From NCBI GenBank assembly GCA_028873965.1, contig JAPPMU010000061.1, forward strand, positions 951 to 64,950: a stretch of 64,000 nt of DNA. Reading direction: 5' to 3'. The notes beneath the pieces are model-generated. The model was not told the DNA's origin, searched no databases, and was given only the letters and a program-made list of their open reading frames with translations. Positions 34,512 through 43,043 of the stretch are shown in pieces. Source of the stretch: Chloroflexota bacterium. Lineage in GTDB: Bacteria; Chloroflexota; Dehalococcoidia; Lucifugimonadales; UBA3495. A program made the position numbers and the translations under genes. The stretch's first letter is position 1; the number at the start of each line of letters is the position of its first letter.

Positions 34512-35756
34512 ATGAGATCAAAGTCCCTGATCGCCTTCGTGGGCATTGTTGTGGTATTGGCAATGTTGCTTGTAGGGGTGGCCTGCTCCGGTACGGGGCA
34601 GTCGGCATCGGGCGCCGGCGGGTCCGGTGAGCCGGCGTCGTTGGCGCCGGGGAAACCGGGCGATCAGGGGGTGTTCGACGACCGGGTCCTGTTCGGACAG
34701 TCCGCCGCCTTCAGCGGACCCGCCCAGCACCTGGGCCAGGACATGCGATCCGGGATCCTGGCGGCGTTCAACGAAGCGAACGAGGCCGGAGGCGTGCACG
34801 GTCGCCGCCTGGAGCTGGAATCACTGGACGACGGGTACGAATCGGACGTCGCGTTCTCCAACACGCAGCAACTGCTATACGAGCGGGAGGTTTTCGCCCT
34901 GATTGGAGCCGTAGGCACTCCAACCTCACGGGCCGCTTTCCTGTCCGCCAGCGCCGCCGGCGCTCCTTTCCTGGCTCCCTTCACCGGGGCGGAATTCCTG
35001 CGCGATCCGGAATTGGACAATATCGTGAACCTGCGGGCATCCTACTATCAAGAAACCGAGGAAATGGTGGAACGTCTCACTGAAGATCTGGGGCTCACGC
35101 GGATTGCAGTGTTCTACCAGAACGACTCCTTCGGGCAGGCCGGACTCGCCGGGACGATCCAGGCCCTGCAACGCCGGGGCCTCGAGCCGGCGGGTTCCGG
35201 ATACTACGAACGCAACACCGGAGCGGTGACGGGAGCAGTGTTCCACATCCTTGACGCCGATCCGGAGGCCATCATCATGGTCGGTGCCTACGTGCCGGTG
35301 GCGAAAACGGTTCAGGCCGTCCGCGAACAGATCGATCCGGTGTTCATGGCGATCTCGTTTGTGGGCAGCAAGGCGCTGGCGGAAGAGTTGGGACCAGACG
35401 GCGCCGGCATCTACGTGACGCAGGTGGTCCCTTCACCGGATGATGCCAGTATCGCCGTTGTTGCCAAATACCAGGCAGCCCTGGCCGACTCCGGCCTGGA
35501 GGCGACGCCGAGTTTCGTGTCGCTGGAGGGTTACCTGGCCGGGCGTCTGGCCATCGCAGGGTTGGACGGATGCGGCCGCGACCTCACGCGCGATTGCTTT
35601 CTCAATGTGATCAGAGGCAAGCAGAGCGTCGACATCGACGGATTTATGCTCCAATACGGGCCAGAAGACAACCAGGGATCCAACGCGGTGTTCGTCACCG
35701 TATTGGGGGAAGACGGAAAATACCGCCCGGTGGACAGGCTCGAGATCGGGCGCTGA
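34512..35756 (+). CDS. LivK-like (Peripla_BP_6) substrate-binding lipoprotein, copy 1
   Basis: The 414-residue protein has a lipoprotein signal (MRSKSLIAFVGIVVVLAMLL then VGVAC). A low-complexity linker follows, then a type I periplasmic binding fold starting VLFGQSAAFSGPAQHLGQDM. Conserved segments include FALIGAVGTPTSRAA and AVFYQNDSFGQAGLAGT. Such proteins bind branched amino acids, amides or aromatic acids. No LivHMGF genes are adjacent. A close tandem paralogue follows. Confidence 0.9.
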   Translation: MRSKSLIAFVGIVVVLAMLLVGVACSGTGQSASGAGGSGEPASLAPGKPGDQGVFDDRVLFGQSAAFSGPAQHLGQDMRSGILAAFNEANEAGGVHGRRLELESLDDGYESDVAFSNTQQLLYEREVFALIGAVGTPTSRAAFLSASAAGAPFLAPFTGAEFLRDPELDNIVNLRASYYQETEEMVERLTEDLGLTRIAVFYQNDSFGQAGLAGTIQALQRRGLEPAGSGYYERNTGAVTGAVFHILDADPEAIIMVGAYVPVAKTVQAVREQIDPVFMAISFVGSKALAEELGPDGAGIYVTQVVPSPDDASIAVVAKYQAALADSGLEATPSFVSLEGYLAGRLAIAGLDGCGRDLTRDCFLNVIRGKQSVDIDGFMLQYGPEDNQGSNAVFVTVLGEDGKYRPVDRLEIGR

Positions 35757-35899
35757 ACCGGCGTCGTGGACGGGCGTGGAACGCGGAGGCGCGTGGCCTG
35801 AGACCGGGCAAATTTGTATGGATAAACGGGATGGACCGGGGTGTGATGCCGTCCATACGCTTCGTCAACGAGGGCGCAACAATAGCGCATCGGACCGTA

Positions 35900-37156
35900 A
35901 TGCCGGTCCGACGCCTGGCGTCCATGGGACTGGCATTCTTGATGCTGGTCACATGCCTGGGCATCGCGTGTCAATCTGAAAGCCGGGCGGGCGCTCCGGC
36001 GGAGGGCAGCGATCCGCTGAAGATCCCGGCGACAGCAACGACGGAACCGGAAGGTGCCGGGCCTACCGGGGTATTCGACGACGAGATCATATTTGGCCAG
36101 TCCGCTGCTTTCACTGGCGCGGCGCGGTTCTTGGGCACGGGAATGCGCCTGGGCATCGAGGCCGCGTTTCTCGAGGTCAACCAGTCGGGCGGCGTTCATG
36201 GCCGCCACCTGGTGCTGGAATCGCTGGACGACGCCTACGAGCCCAACTACTCGTCGGCCAACACCAAGCTACTGATCGAAAACCGCAAGGTGTTCGCCCT
36301 GATCGGCGCGGTGGGAACGCCCACCGCGCGAACGGCGGCGCCGTTGGCTCATGAGGCTGGCGTGCCATTTATCGCTCCGTTCACCGGTGCGGAATTCCTG
36401 AGGGATCCGGAACTGGACAGTGTGCTCAACCTTCGCGCTTCGTACTACCAGGAAACGGAGGAAATGGTGGAGCGGCTCACCGAAGACTTGGGAGTGACCC
36501 GGGTCGGGGTGCTGTACCAGAACGATTCTTACGGGCAGAACGGGCTGGACGGAACGACGCTCGCCCTGGAGCGCCGCGGTCTGAAACCGGTGGTGTCCGG
36601 GCATTACGAGCGCAACACCCGCGCAGTGAAGTCGGCAGTGGACCGGATACTGGAGGCGGATCCGGAGGCTATCATCATGGTCAGCTCGTACGCGCCGGCG
36701 GCCCGAACGGTGGAACTGGCGCGGCGCGAGGCGGATCCGGTGCTTATGGCGGTCTCGTTCGTGGGCAGCCGTGCGCTGGCAAATGCCCTGGGCGCCGAGG
36801 GCGAGGGGGTATACGTCACCCAGGTTGTGCCCCATCCCGACGACGGCGGCAATCCCGTGATCGCTAGGTATCACGCCGCACTGGCGGATTACGACGCCCG
36901 AGCGGAACCCGGGTTCGTTTCCCTGGAGGGTTACCTGGCGGGACGCCTGGCCATCGCCGGCCTCGAAGCTTGCGGGCGTGAGCTGAGCCGGAACTGCTTC
37001 ATCAAGGCATTGCATACCGCCGAGCCTGTTGACATCGACGGGATGCAGCTTGAGTTCGGGCCCCGAGACAACCAGGGCTCCGACGAGGTGTTCCTGACGG
37101 TTATGGGGGCCGACGGGGAATACCGGCAGGTGGAGAGGCTGGCAGATCCGCAATAG
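35900..37156 (+). CDS. LivK-like (Peripla_BP_6) substrate-binding lipoprotein, copy 2
   Basis: The 418-residue protein is a tandem paralogue of the preceding gene, sharing long identical blocks such as APFTGAEFLRDPELD and LRASYYQETEEMVERLTEDL. The signal is MPVRRLASMGLAFLMLVTCL then GIAC. I choose the ATG at 35900 for a signal of normal length. The ATG at 35846 has a better ribosome site but would give an unusually long one. No permease or ATPase genes are present, so both copies act as orphan receptors or use a transporter elsewhere. Confidence 0.88.
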   Translation: MPVRRLASMGLAFLMLVTCLGIACQSESRAGAPAEGSDPLKIPATATTEPEGAGPTGVFDDEIIFGQSAAFTGAARFLGTGMRLGIEAAFLEVNQSGGVHGRHLVLESLDDAYEPNYSSANTKLLIENRKVFALIGAVGTPTARTAAPLAHEAGVPFIAPFTGAEFLRDPELDSVLNLRASYYQETEEMVERLTEDLGVTRVGVLYQNDSYGQNGLDGTTLALERRGLKPVVSGHYERNTRAVKSAVDRILEADPEAIIMVSSYAPAARTVELARREADPVLMAVSFVGSRALANALGAEGEGVYVTQVVPHPDDGGNPVIARYHAALADYDARAEPGFVSLEGYLAGRLAIAGLEACGRELSRNCFIKALHTAEPVDIDGMQLEFGPRDNQGSDEVFLTVMGADGEYRQVERLADPQ

Positions 37157-37191
37157 AAGCCAAGTCTCACGATTGCCTACTTCGCCTGAAC

Positions 37192-37295
37192 CGTCATTGC
37201 GACCCCGCACTTGATGCGGGGGCGGCAATCTCGTCGGGGCAAGGAACGGTGTTGATGGAACGGGATCGCCACGTCGCTGCACTCCACGCAATGGC
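37192..37295. repeat. Degenerate family B repeat
   Basis: The left part, CGTCATTGCGACCCCGCAC, leads into an inner palindrome and GGCGGCAATCTCGTC. The right part, GATCGCCACGTCGCTGCAC, then CACGCAATGGC, is a decayed inverted copy. It resembles the clearer family B element at 45010. It lies between convergent genes. Confidence 0.6.
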
Positions 37296-37337
37296 AGAAC
37301 GGGTACCTGTGAACTGGTGCGGGGTCGCGATTGCCGC

Positions 37338-38933
37338 CTACCCCTCGTAAACCGTCTTCCCGCCGACGATGGTGCGTTCCACCGTGATGTCCTTGATGCC
37401 GAAGGGGTCGATGGCGGTGGGGTCCTCGGCGAGAACCACCAAGTCGGCCAACTTGCCTACCTGGATGCTGCCCTTGAGGTGTTCCTCGAAGCCGGCGTAG
37501 GCCCCGTTCTGCGTGTATATGCGCAGGGCGTCCTCCACGGAAATGCGCTGGTTGACGCCCCACTCCCGGCCCTCGCTGTCGGTGCGGGTGACGCAGCTCT
37601 GGATGCCCATCAACGGTTCGAAGGGGCCGGGCGGGTAGTCGGTGGCTCCGGTGGACATGACGTTGTAGTCCATGAACGAGCGCTGGGCAAACATCCATTG
37701 GAGCCGCTCCTCGCCGTAGAACTGCATCTTCTCGCCGTGGTAGTACACGTAGGTGCAGAACGGCGTCGCCACCGCGCCCAGGTTGTGCATGCGGTTGAGC
37801 AGGTCCGGGTTTACCAGGGTGCAGTGTTCGATGCGATGTCGCGGGTCGGACCTGGGATGAGCCTTCTGGGCCGCTTCGTAGGCCCGGAGCACCAGGTCGA
37901 TGGTGGAGTCGCCGTTGGCGTGGATGCAGACTTGGAACCCGGCCGCGTGCATCTCCATGACGTTGACGGCGATCTCGTCCTCGGTCATGGTGAGGATGCC
38001 GTGGTCGCAGCAACTGCCGACGTAGGGCTCTGACAGATAGGCAGTGCGTGAGGCAATGGCGCCGTCGGCGACCATCTTGATGCCGCCGATGCGCAGGCGG
38101 TCGTCACCCATGCCCGCCACGATGCCGGCATCGCGCAACGCCGGGAAGTAGCGGTACCACATCAGCGCGTACACTCGCAGGGTCAGGTCGCCGTTGTCGC
38201 GGCCTTCCTGGTAGGTGCGCAGTTCGTAGTCGGTGACGCGGGCGTCGTGCACGCTGGTGAGGCCGGCGCGGTTCAACATCTCGCAGATGACTCGCAGGCC
38301 CTCGCGCCGGGTCTCTTCGTTCTCAACGGGCAGTTGGTTCTCTCGGAGATCGTCGGCGGCGCGCTCGTAGATGACGCCGTCCAACCGGCCGGTATCGGCG
38401 TAGCGTCCCAGTCGGCCGCCCGGGGGATCTTCGGTTTCATCGTTGAACCCCGCCCGCTCCAGCGCCAGCGAGTTGCCGTAGTACACGTGCCCGGCCCGGT
38501 GGGCAACCAGGATGGGGTGTTCCGTGCTCACGGCGTCCAGGTCCTCCCGACGCAGGAAACGGTTCTCCGCTGTCTTGGTGTCGTCGAACTTGAAGCCCTG
38601 GACCCATTGGCCGGCAGGGGTAACCGCAACCCGTTCGCGCAGGGCGTCCTGGATGTCGCCGATGGTGGGCAGCGAGCAGTCGGCTGCCATGACGTGGCGG
38701 GTGCCGCTGCTGAGCACGTGGATGTGGGCGTCAATAAACCCTGGCAGCACCGTCTTGCCGGGAAGCTCGACGATCCTGGTGCTCGGCCCGATGAGGGTTT
38801 CCAGGTCGGAGTCGCGGCCGACGCCGATGAACCGGCCGTCGCGCATGGCAACTGCGGTGGCCCTGGGCTGTGCCGGGTCAATGGTGATGACGTTAGCGCG
38901 ACGGATGACGGTGTCGGCGTGATAGGCGGCCAT
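37338..38933 (-). CDS. Amidohydrolase family 3 (YtcJ/NfdA-like)
   Basis: The 531-residue protein starts MAAYHADTVIRRANVITIDP after GGAG. It has the metal-binding GFIDAHIHVLSSG motif, the YtcJ-type GFKFDDTKTAENRFL region, GIKMVADGAIASRTAYLSEP and HANGDSTIDLVLRAYE. HRIEHCTLVNPDLLNRMHNL and a terminal strand with LVVLAEDPTAIDP complete the composite urease-like fold. Members hydrolyse amides, formamides or ring amides; the substrate here is unknown. It stands 9 bases upstream of nothing obvious and follows the GIY-YIG gene on the same strand. Confidence 0.9.
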   Translation of the reverse strand: MAAYHADTVIRRANVITIDPAQPRATAVAMRDGRFIGVGRDSDLETLIGPSTRIVELPGKTVLPGFIDAHIHVLSSGTRHVMAADCSLPTIGDIQDALRERVAVTPAGQWVQGFKFDDTKTAENRFLRREDLDAVSTEHPILVAHRAGHVYYGNSLALERAGFNDETEDPPGGRLGRYADTGRLDGVIYERAADDLRENQLPVENEETRREGLRVICEMLNRAGLTSVHDARVTDYELRTYQEGRDNGDLTLRVYALMWYRYFPALRDAGIVAGMGDDRLRIGGIKMVADGAIASRTAYLSEPYVGSCCDHGILTMTEDEIAVNVMEMHAAGFQVCIHANGDSTIDLVLRAYEAAQKAHPRSDPRHRIEHCTLVNPDLLNRMHNLGAVATPFCTYVYYHGEKMQFYGEERLQWMFAQRSFMDYNVMSTGATDYPPGPFEPLMGIQSCVTRTDSEGREWGVNQRISVEDALRIYTQNGAYAGFEEHLKGSIQVGKLADLVVLAEDPTAIDPFGIKDITVERTIVGGKTVYEG

Positions 38934-38942
38934 GGGAAACTC

Positions 38943-39476
38943 CTACAAGAGTGTGAGTGCCAAGAACAGTGTAGCGATGGCCATTGTTATCACAACGAGG
39001 CCGAACAATCCACATCCTCCCCGCCGATACCCCGCGTGCTGCGGCTCGTTCACCCATCCGTCATCAAAGGGGATCGGCTCCAATCCGGTGATCTCGTGAA
39101 ACCGCTCTGCTTCCTGATCTCGTAGCGATTTCATCGCGGCCTCAAACCGGGCCGCGTCGCGTCGGGAACGAAAAGGGCGCGACCGCCAAAGGAGTGTGGG
39201 TTCACCGCCGGCGGTGGACTCAACCGCGCCGGCCCGGTGGGCGCCGAGCCGGGCGCCTACGTTGGCGGTGTGCCCAACGTAGTGTCCGTATCGCGTGCCG
39301 AGAACATACACATAGAACTCGGTGCGGCCCAGCTCAGCATCGCGAGCTTCTTGCCCTTCCAAGTCTTCGGGGTCGTGCCAGTGGCTTAACCGACGACGCC
39401 GATTACAGTTATAGCACCGGGTGTAATTGCCCCGCACTCGTCGCCCGCAATCGGAGCAGGTTCCGAATCTGGCCAA
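38943..39476 (-). CDS. Zinc-ribbon / GIY-YIG-like / transmembrane protein
   Basis: The 177-residue protein has an N-terminal zinc ribbon (CSDCGRRVRGNYTRCYNC, two CxxC knuckles). A GIY-YIG-like core follows: EFYVYVLGTRYGHYVGHT, then GARLGAHRAG and the Arg/Glu positions of SRRDAARFEAAMKSLRDQEA. A C-terminal membrane helix (LFGLVVITMAIATLFLALTL) ends the protein. GIY-YIG nucleases cut DNA; joining one to a membrane anchor is unusual. I infer a TTG start at 39476, two bases after the stop of the ADH gene, with GGAAGCG upstream, implying coupling. Confidence 0.75.
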   Translation of the reverse strand: MARFGTCSDCGRRVRGNYTRCYNCNRRRRLSHWHDPEDLEGQEARDAELGRTEFYVYVLGTRYGHYVGHTANVGARLGAHRAGAVESTAGGEPTLLWRSRPFRSRRDAARFEAAMKSLRDQEAERFHEITGLEPIPFDDGWVNEPQHAGYRRGGCGLFGLVVITMAIATLFLALTLL

Positions 39477-39478
39477 GC

Positions 39479-40576
39479 CTACGCTTCCGGCACGATGGCG
39501 ACGTGGATGCTGGGCACGCCGGCCTCGCCGCTGAGTGTGGCCAGGGCCCGCTCGGCCTGCTCGATAGGGAAGCTGTGGGTATGCAGCCGCTCCATGGGGT
39601 ACTTGCGCGAGTGGATAGTGTCCACGGCGCGGCGGAAAGCGGAGTACTCGACGCCCAGGACGCCCCGCATGGTGACCTTCTTCCAGATGATGTCGTCAGG
39701 CGACAGGCCCTCGAAGGCGCGGCGCCCCTTCAGGCCGGCCAGCACCACCGTTCCGCCGGGCTTGACCATCTGTATCGCCTGGGTCACCGCCTGCACGGCG
39801 TAGGGCGTGGTGTCCACCACGCAATCCACGCCGGCGCCGTCGGTGGCTGCCATCACGCGCTCCACCGGATCCTCACCGTCCACGTTGATGGCAATGTCGG
39901 CGCCCATGTCCCGCGCCAGGGCCAGCTTGTGTTCGTCCCGTCCCAGGCCGGTGACGGCGACCATGCTCGCTCCCGTCTCCTTGGCCGCGATGGCGCAGCA
40001 GATTCCCCGCTGCCCCGAACCCAATACGGCCAGCGTCTGTCCCGGTCGCAGTCCGGTGGCGTCGACACCCCAGGCGAAACCGGCGCCCAGCGGGTTGAAC
40101 ATGACCGCCACCGCCGGGTCCAGATTGCCATCCATGGGGAATACCACTGACCCGGCCGGCAGGTACAGGTATTCTGAGTAACCTCCCCAGAGGCCGGGCG
40201 CTTTATCCAATCCGGTCTGGCCGAATCCGCCGCCGGTGGGACACGGGTCAGTTCCGCCAGCCTGACACGCCGCGCATCGCCCGCAACGGTAGCCGGAACG
40301 CACGGCCACACGGTCGCCGACGGATACGCCCCAACGCTCGGCAGCGACGGGTCCGATGGCGGCGATGCGGCCTAATGGCTCGTGGCCGAGGATGATGGGG
40401 TACGGGATGTCCAGGTCGCCGCGGAACCATTCGTAGTCAGTGCCGCAGATGCCGGTGGCTTCGATGCGGACGATGGCCTCATCCTCGCCGATTTCGGGGA
40501 TGTCCAGGCGGCGCAACTCCATCACGTTGGGCGCGGTGGCGACGGCGGCCAGGGACTGCCGGGGCAAGGTGGTCAT
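39479..40576 (-). CDS. Zinc-dependent medium-chain alcohol dehydrogenase
   Basis: The 365-residue protein has catalytic-zinc ligands Cys44 (GICGTDYEW) and His65-Glu66 (LGHEPLGR). The structural-zinc cysteines are 99, 102, 105 and 113 (CGRCAACQAGGTDPC). The coenzyme-binding motif AVLGSGQRGICCAIAAKE follows. It resembles threonine/sorbitol-dehydrogenase-like MDR enzymes using NAD(P)+. It sits directly after an SDR gene on the same strand (10-base gap), so two successive alcohol/carbonyl oxidations of one substrate are plausible. Confidence 0.92.
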   Translation of the reverse strand: MTTLPRQSLAAVATAPNVMELRRLDIPEIGEDEAIVRIEATGICGTDYEWFRGDLDIPYPIILGHEPLGRIAAIGPVAAERWGVSVGDRVAVRSGYRCGRCAACQAGGTDPCPTGGGFGQTGLDKAPGLWGGYSEYLYLPAGSVVFPMDGNLDPAVAVMFNPLGAGFAWGVDATGLRPGQTLAVLGSGQRGICCAIAAKETGASMVAVTGLGRDEHKLALARDMGADIAINVDGEDPVERVMAATDGAGVDCVVDTTPYAVQAVTQAIQMVKPGGTVVLAGLKGRRAFEGLSPDDIIWKKVTMRGVLGVEYSAFRRAVDTIHSRKYPMERLHTHSFPIEQAERALATLSGEAGVPSIHVAIVPEA

Positions 40577-40586
40577 GGATGCAACC

Positions 40587-41339
40587 TCACTTGGCGGTGT
40601 AGCCGCCGTCGATGACCAGCTCGCTGCCGGTCATGAAGGACGACTCGTCAGACGCCAGGAACAGCGCGCCGTAGGAGATGTCCTCGGTGGTGCCGACGCG
40701 GCCCAACGGTATGTTGTCAACGCGGGCCTGGATTTCCTCGTCTGTCTGGCTGCCCAGCCCCTCGCGGCGCATGTCGGTGTCAACGCTGCCCGGGTGTATC
40801 GAGTTGGCGCGGATGTTTTCCGAGGCGTACTGGATGGCCGTGGACTTGGTGAACAGGCGCACCGCTCCCTTGGTGGCGATGTAGGCCGGCGGGCCGATGG
40901 AAACCAGGCCGCTGATGGACGAGATGTTGATGATGCTGCCGCCGCCGGCGCGCCGCATGGCCGGTATCACGGCTTTGGTTCCCAGGAAAACACCCTTGGC
41001 GTTGATCTCCATGATGTTGTCCCAGTCTTCGCCGGTGGTCTCCTCGATGTCCTTGCGAAGAACGATGGCGGCGTTGTTGACCAGGACGTCCACCTTGCCG
41101 AAGCGCTGTTCGGCGGTCTCGATGGCGCGCTGCCAATCGTCGTCGCTGGTCACGTCGAGGTGCAGATAGACTGCCTCGCCGCCCAGTTCGCGGATCTCCG
41201 CCTCCACCTGCATACCCAGCTCATCGCGAATGTCTCCGATGACCACCCGGGCGCCTTCCTGGGCGAACATCCGCGCCTCGGTAGCGCCCTGCCCGCGGGC
41301 GCCGCCGGTGATGATTGCAACCTTGCCTTCCAGCCTCAT
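40587..41339 (-). CDS. Short-chain dehydrogenase/reductase
   Basis: The 250-residue protein has the classic SDR set: TGGARGQG at 11-18, NNAA at 88-91, the catalytic Ser near 140-143, and Tyr153/Lys157 in PPAYIATKG. The Asp at 36 (VVIGDIRDE) favours NAD+ over NADP+. The C-terminus ends DGGYTAK, typical of 3-oxoacyl-ACP reductase-like members. Its start overlaps the upstream membrane-protein gene by four bases. The ADH gene follows closely. Confidence 0.93.
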   Translation of the reverse strand: MRLEGKVAIITGGARGQGATEARMFAQEGARVVIGDIRDELGMQVEAEIRELGGEAVYLHLDVTSDDDWQRAIETAEQRFGKVDVLVNNAAIVLRKDIEETTGEDWDNIMEINAKGVFLGTKAVIPAMRRAGGGSIINISSISGLVSIGPPAYIATKGAVRLFTKSTAIQYASENIRANSIHPGSVDTDMRREGLGSQTDEEIQARVDNIPLGRVGTTEDISYGALFLASDESSFMTGSELVIDGGYTAK

Positions 41340-41689
41340 GGTGTAGCCTCCTGATTGGGATGATCGATCACAGCCAGAAATCGGTCATCTCGCTGGTACA
41401 AAATCCGGAAACGTGCCGATAAGCCGACGCAAAGGCCAGAAATGACTCCCAGAGTCAGCATTACCGCAATCTTGGAAAATCTGATTGGGTCGCTCGGGTC
41501 GTTGGTTTCAGCACTGTTCAGCTCATCTACGGCTGCGCTGACCCGTTCCGGAGGCAAACTAAACACCTCATCCACGGCAAAGGTGAAGGTTAGTGTGGCA
41601 ACTGCCAAGCTGACCCCCAGCCAAAATCGGCACCAGCCCAAGTTACGGTCGTAGGACCGTTTCAGTCGAGATGCCTCAGCCGAGATCAT
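41336..41689 (-). CDS. Two-helix membrane protein, 117 aa
   Basis: Two membrane segments (FWLGVSLAVATLTFTFAVDE and IAVMLTLGVISGLCVGLSAR) flank an acidic loop (residues about 45-70) that probably faces outward. The N-terminus is basic. The stop overlaps the SDR start (ATGA) and the start overlaps the preceding small membrane-protein gene by 14 bases. I do not recognise a family; the overlap with both neighbours suggests one operon. Confidence 0.65.
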   Translation of the reverse strand: MISAEASRLKRSYDRNLGWCRFWLGVSLAVATLTFTFAVDEVFSLPPERVSAAVDELNSAETNDPSDPIRFSKIAVMLTLGVISGLCVGLSARFRILYQRDDRFLAVIDHPNQEATP

Positions 41690-41897
41690 CGTTGCGGAAT
41701 GAGAGTACGAAGAAAGTGAACCCGGCCACCACAGCTATGACCAAGAAAGACACCCCGTAAATCATCAATGCGACCACAGCGTCACCTGCGTCGGATCTGT
41801 ACACCGCATTGGCAAGTTCGGTCCAGCCCCAGGTTCCCAAGATCAAGATCGCAACCAGTCCCAAAAAGAGAATGCTGACTCGCGTCACGCTCATCAT
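41676..41897 (-). CDS. Small two-helix membrane protein, 73 aa
   Basis: Starting at the first of two consecutive ATG codons (41897) with GGAAGG upstream, the protein has helices VSILFLGLVAILILGTWGWT and ALMIYGVSFLVIAVVAGFTF joined by a short acidic loop. It ends in a charged tail. It overlaps the next gene on the strand. No family is recognised; it may form a complex with the 117-residue neighbour. Confidence 0.6.
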   Translation of the reverse strand: MMSVTRVSILFLGLVAILILGTWGWTELANAVYRSDAGDAVVALMIYGVSFLVIAVVAGFTFFVLSFRNDDLG

Positions 41898-41963
41898 TGA
41901 CCTTCCAGAAACCCGATGGCACCAAACATCCAACTTGCTATCATCATACGGCAGGAGCAGAAC

Positions 41964-42899
41964 TCATGCCAATTCCGCCGCCGCCCGCTCGGCGAACTCG
42001 GGCCGCACGATGCTATCGTAGGGATGCGGCTCCCGCACGAGACCCCCTGAAATCAGCGCGTCGCGCATCCGGTCGAATCCGTGGCGACTGATGGTGGGCT
42101 CGGTTGCCCACACGCCGGCGTCCTTGTATCGCTGCACGCCTTCGGCCAGAACCTCGCGGTCGTACTCGGGAAAGACCGGGGAGATGCGGTCGGCGACGGC
42201 TTCGGCGGGGCTATCGGCGACCCAGCGCTGGGCGCGGGCGTAGCCGTTCACGAAACGCTGCACCGTGTCGGGGTTGTCGGCCAGATACGACGGCGTAACC
42301 GCGAAACTGCTGTAGCACACGTAACCGCTCTCGTTGCCCAGCGTCGCCGCAATGTGGCCCGAGCCTTCCCGCACCAGTTGCACGGCAAAGGGATTGGGCA
42401 CTTGCAGGTAGTCGGCGTCGCCGTTGCGGAACCGGCCCAGCATCTCCTCGGCAGGCAGACCGCCCATCAGGTTGACGCTGGCGGGATCAACGCCGTGCCA
42501 GCGCATGGCGGCTTGCAGCGTGGTGTACGGCACGGGGGTGAAACCGACGGGAATCAACGTTGAGCCGGCCAACTCCGCCCAGCGCCAGCGGTCGGTGGGC
42601 CGGTTTGACAGCAGGAAGAAGCCGTCGCGCTGGTTGATCTCGGCAATGTGCAACGGCGGGTCGTCACTGCCGGCGTCTAGGTCCATGAAGCTGCGGCTGA
42701 TGCCGCTCTGGGTGATGTCGATGTCCCCGGCTTTCAGCAGGTCGGTGCTGGTCTGACCGGCCGGCACGTGGGAGAAATCGACGTCGAGGCCCTGGTCGGA
42801 CAGAAACCCGCCTTCCACGGCGACGTAGATCGTCGTGTAGAACATGTTGCGGAAAGCCACCCGCAGCCGGATCCGGTCGCCATTGCTTTGCTGAGTCAT
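41964..42899 (-). CDS. NMT1/THI5-like substrate-binding protein without a signal peptide
   Basis: The 311-residue protein has the NMT1/THI5 (SsuA/TauA-like) fold: RVAFRNMFYTTIYVAVEGGF, LLKAGDIDITQSGIS and FAVTPSYLADNPDTVQRFVN. The start ATG at 42899 has AGGAG six bases before it, and no hydrophobic signal exists. It is therefore predicted to stay in the cytoplasm, unlike ABC binding proteins. Relatives without signals include THI5-type biosynthetic proteins and 4,5-dihydroxyphthalate decarboxylase-like enzymes. No ABC permease follows; the exporter downstream is unrelated. Confidence 0.8.
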   Translation of the reverse strand: MTQQSNGDRIRLRVAFRNMFYTTIYVAVEGGFLSDQGLDVDFSHVPAGQTSTDLLKAGDIDITQSGISRSFMDLDAGSDDPPLHIAEINQRDGFFLLSNRPTDRWRWAELAGSTLIPVGFTPVPYTTLQAAMRWHGVDPASVNLMGGLPAEEMLGRFRNGDADYLQVPNPFAVQLVREGSGHIAATLGNESGYVCYSSFAVTPSYLADNPDTVQRFVNGYARAQRWVADSPAEAVADRISPVFPEYDREVLAEGVQRYKDAGVWATEPTISRHGFDRMRDALISGGLVREPHPYDSIVRPEFAERAAAELA

Positions 42900-42965
42900 C
42901 ACGTTCTCCTATTGAATATCACAAGTAACCAGTTTCGATCGAGAGGGACGCTGCCTGATACCTCA

Positions 42966-42997
42966 ACGAGATTGCCGTGCTGCGCTCGCAACGACAT
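42966..42997. repeat. Solo half of a family B repeat
   Basis: The sequence ACGAGATTGCCGTGCTGCGC and the following TCGCAACGACAT closely match the right half of the element at 45010-45124. The left half is absent. Confidence 0.7.
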
Positions 42998-43043
42998 CTT
43001 TGTCAGCCTGGATAGGCGCGAGCTGGTTAAGTTGTTTGGCGCA

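Noticed and set aside
37338-38033. Alternate frames opposite the amidohydrolase as a separate gene
   Set aside because: The minus-strand amidohydrolase has complete metal-binding motifs across this stretch, so the opposite frames are shadows.
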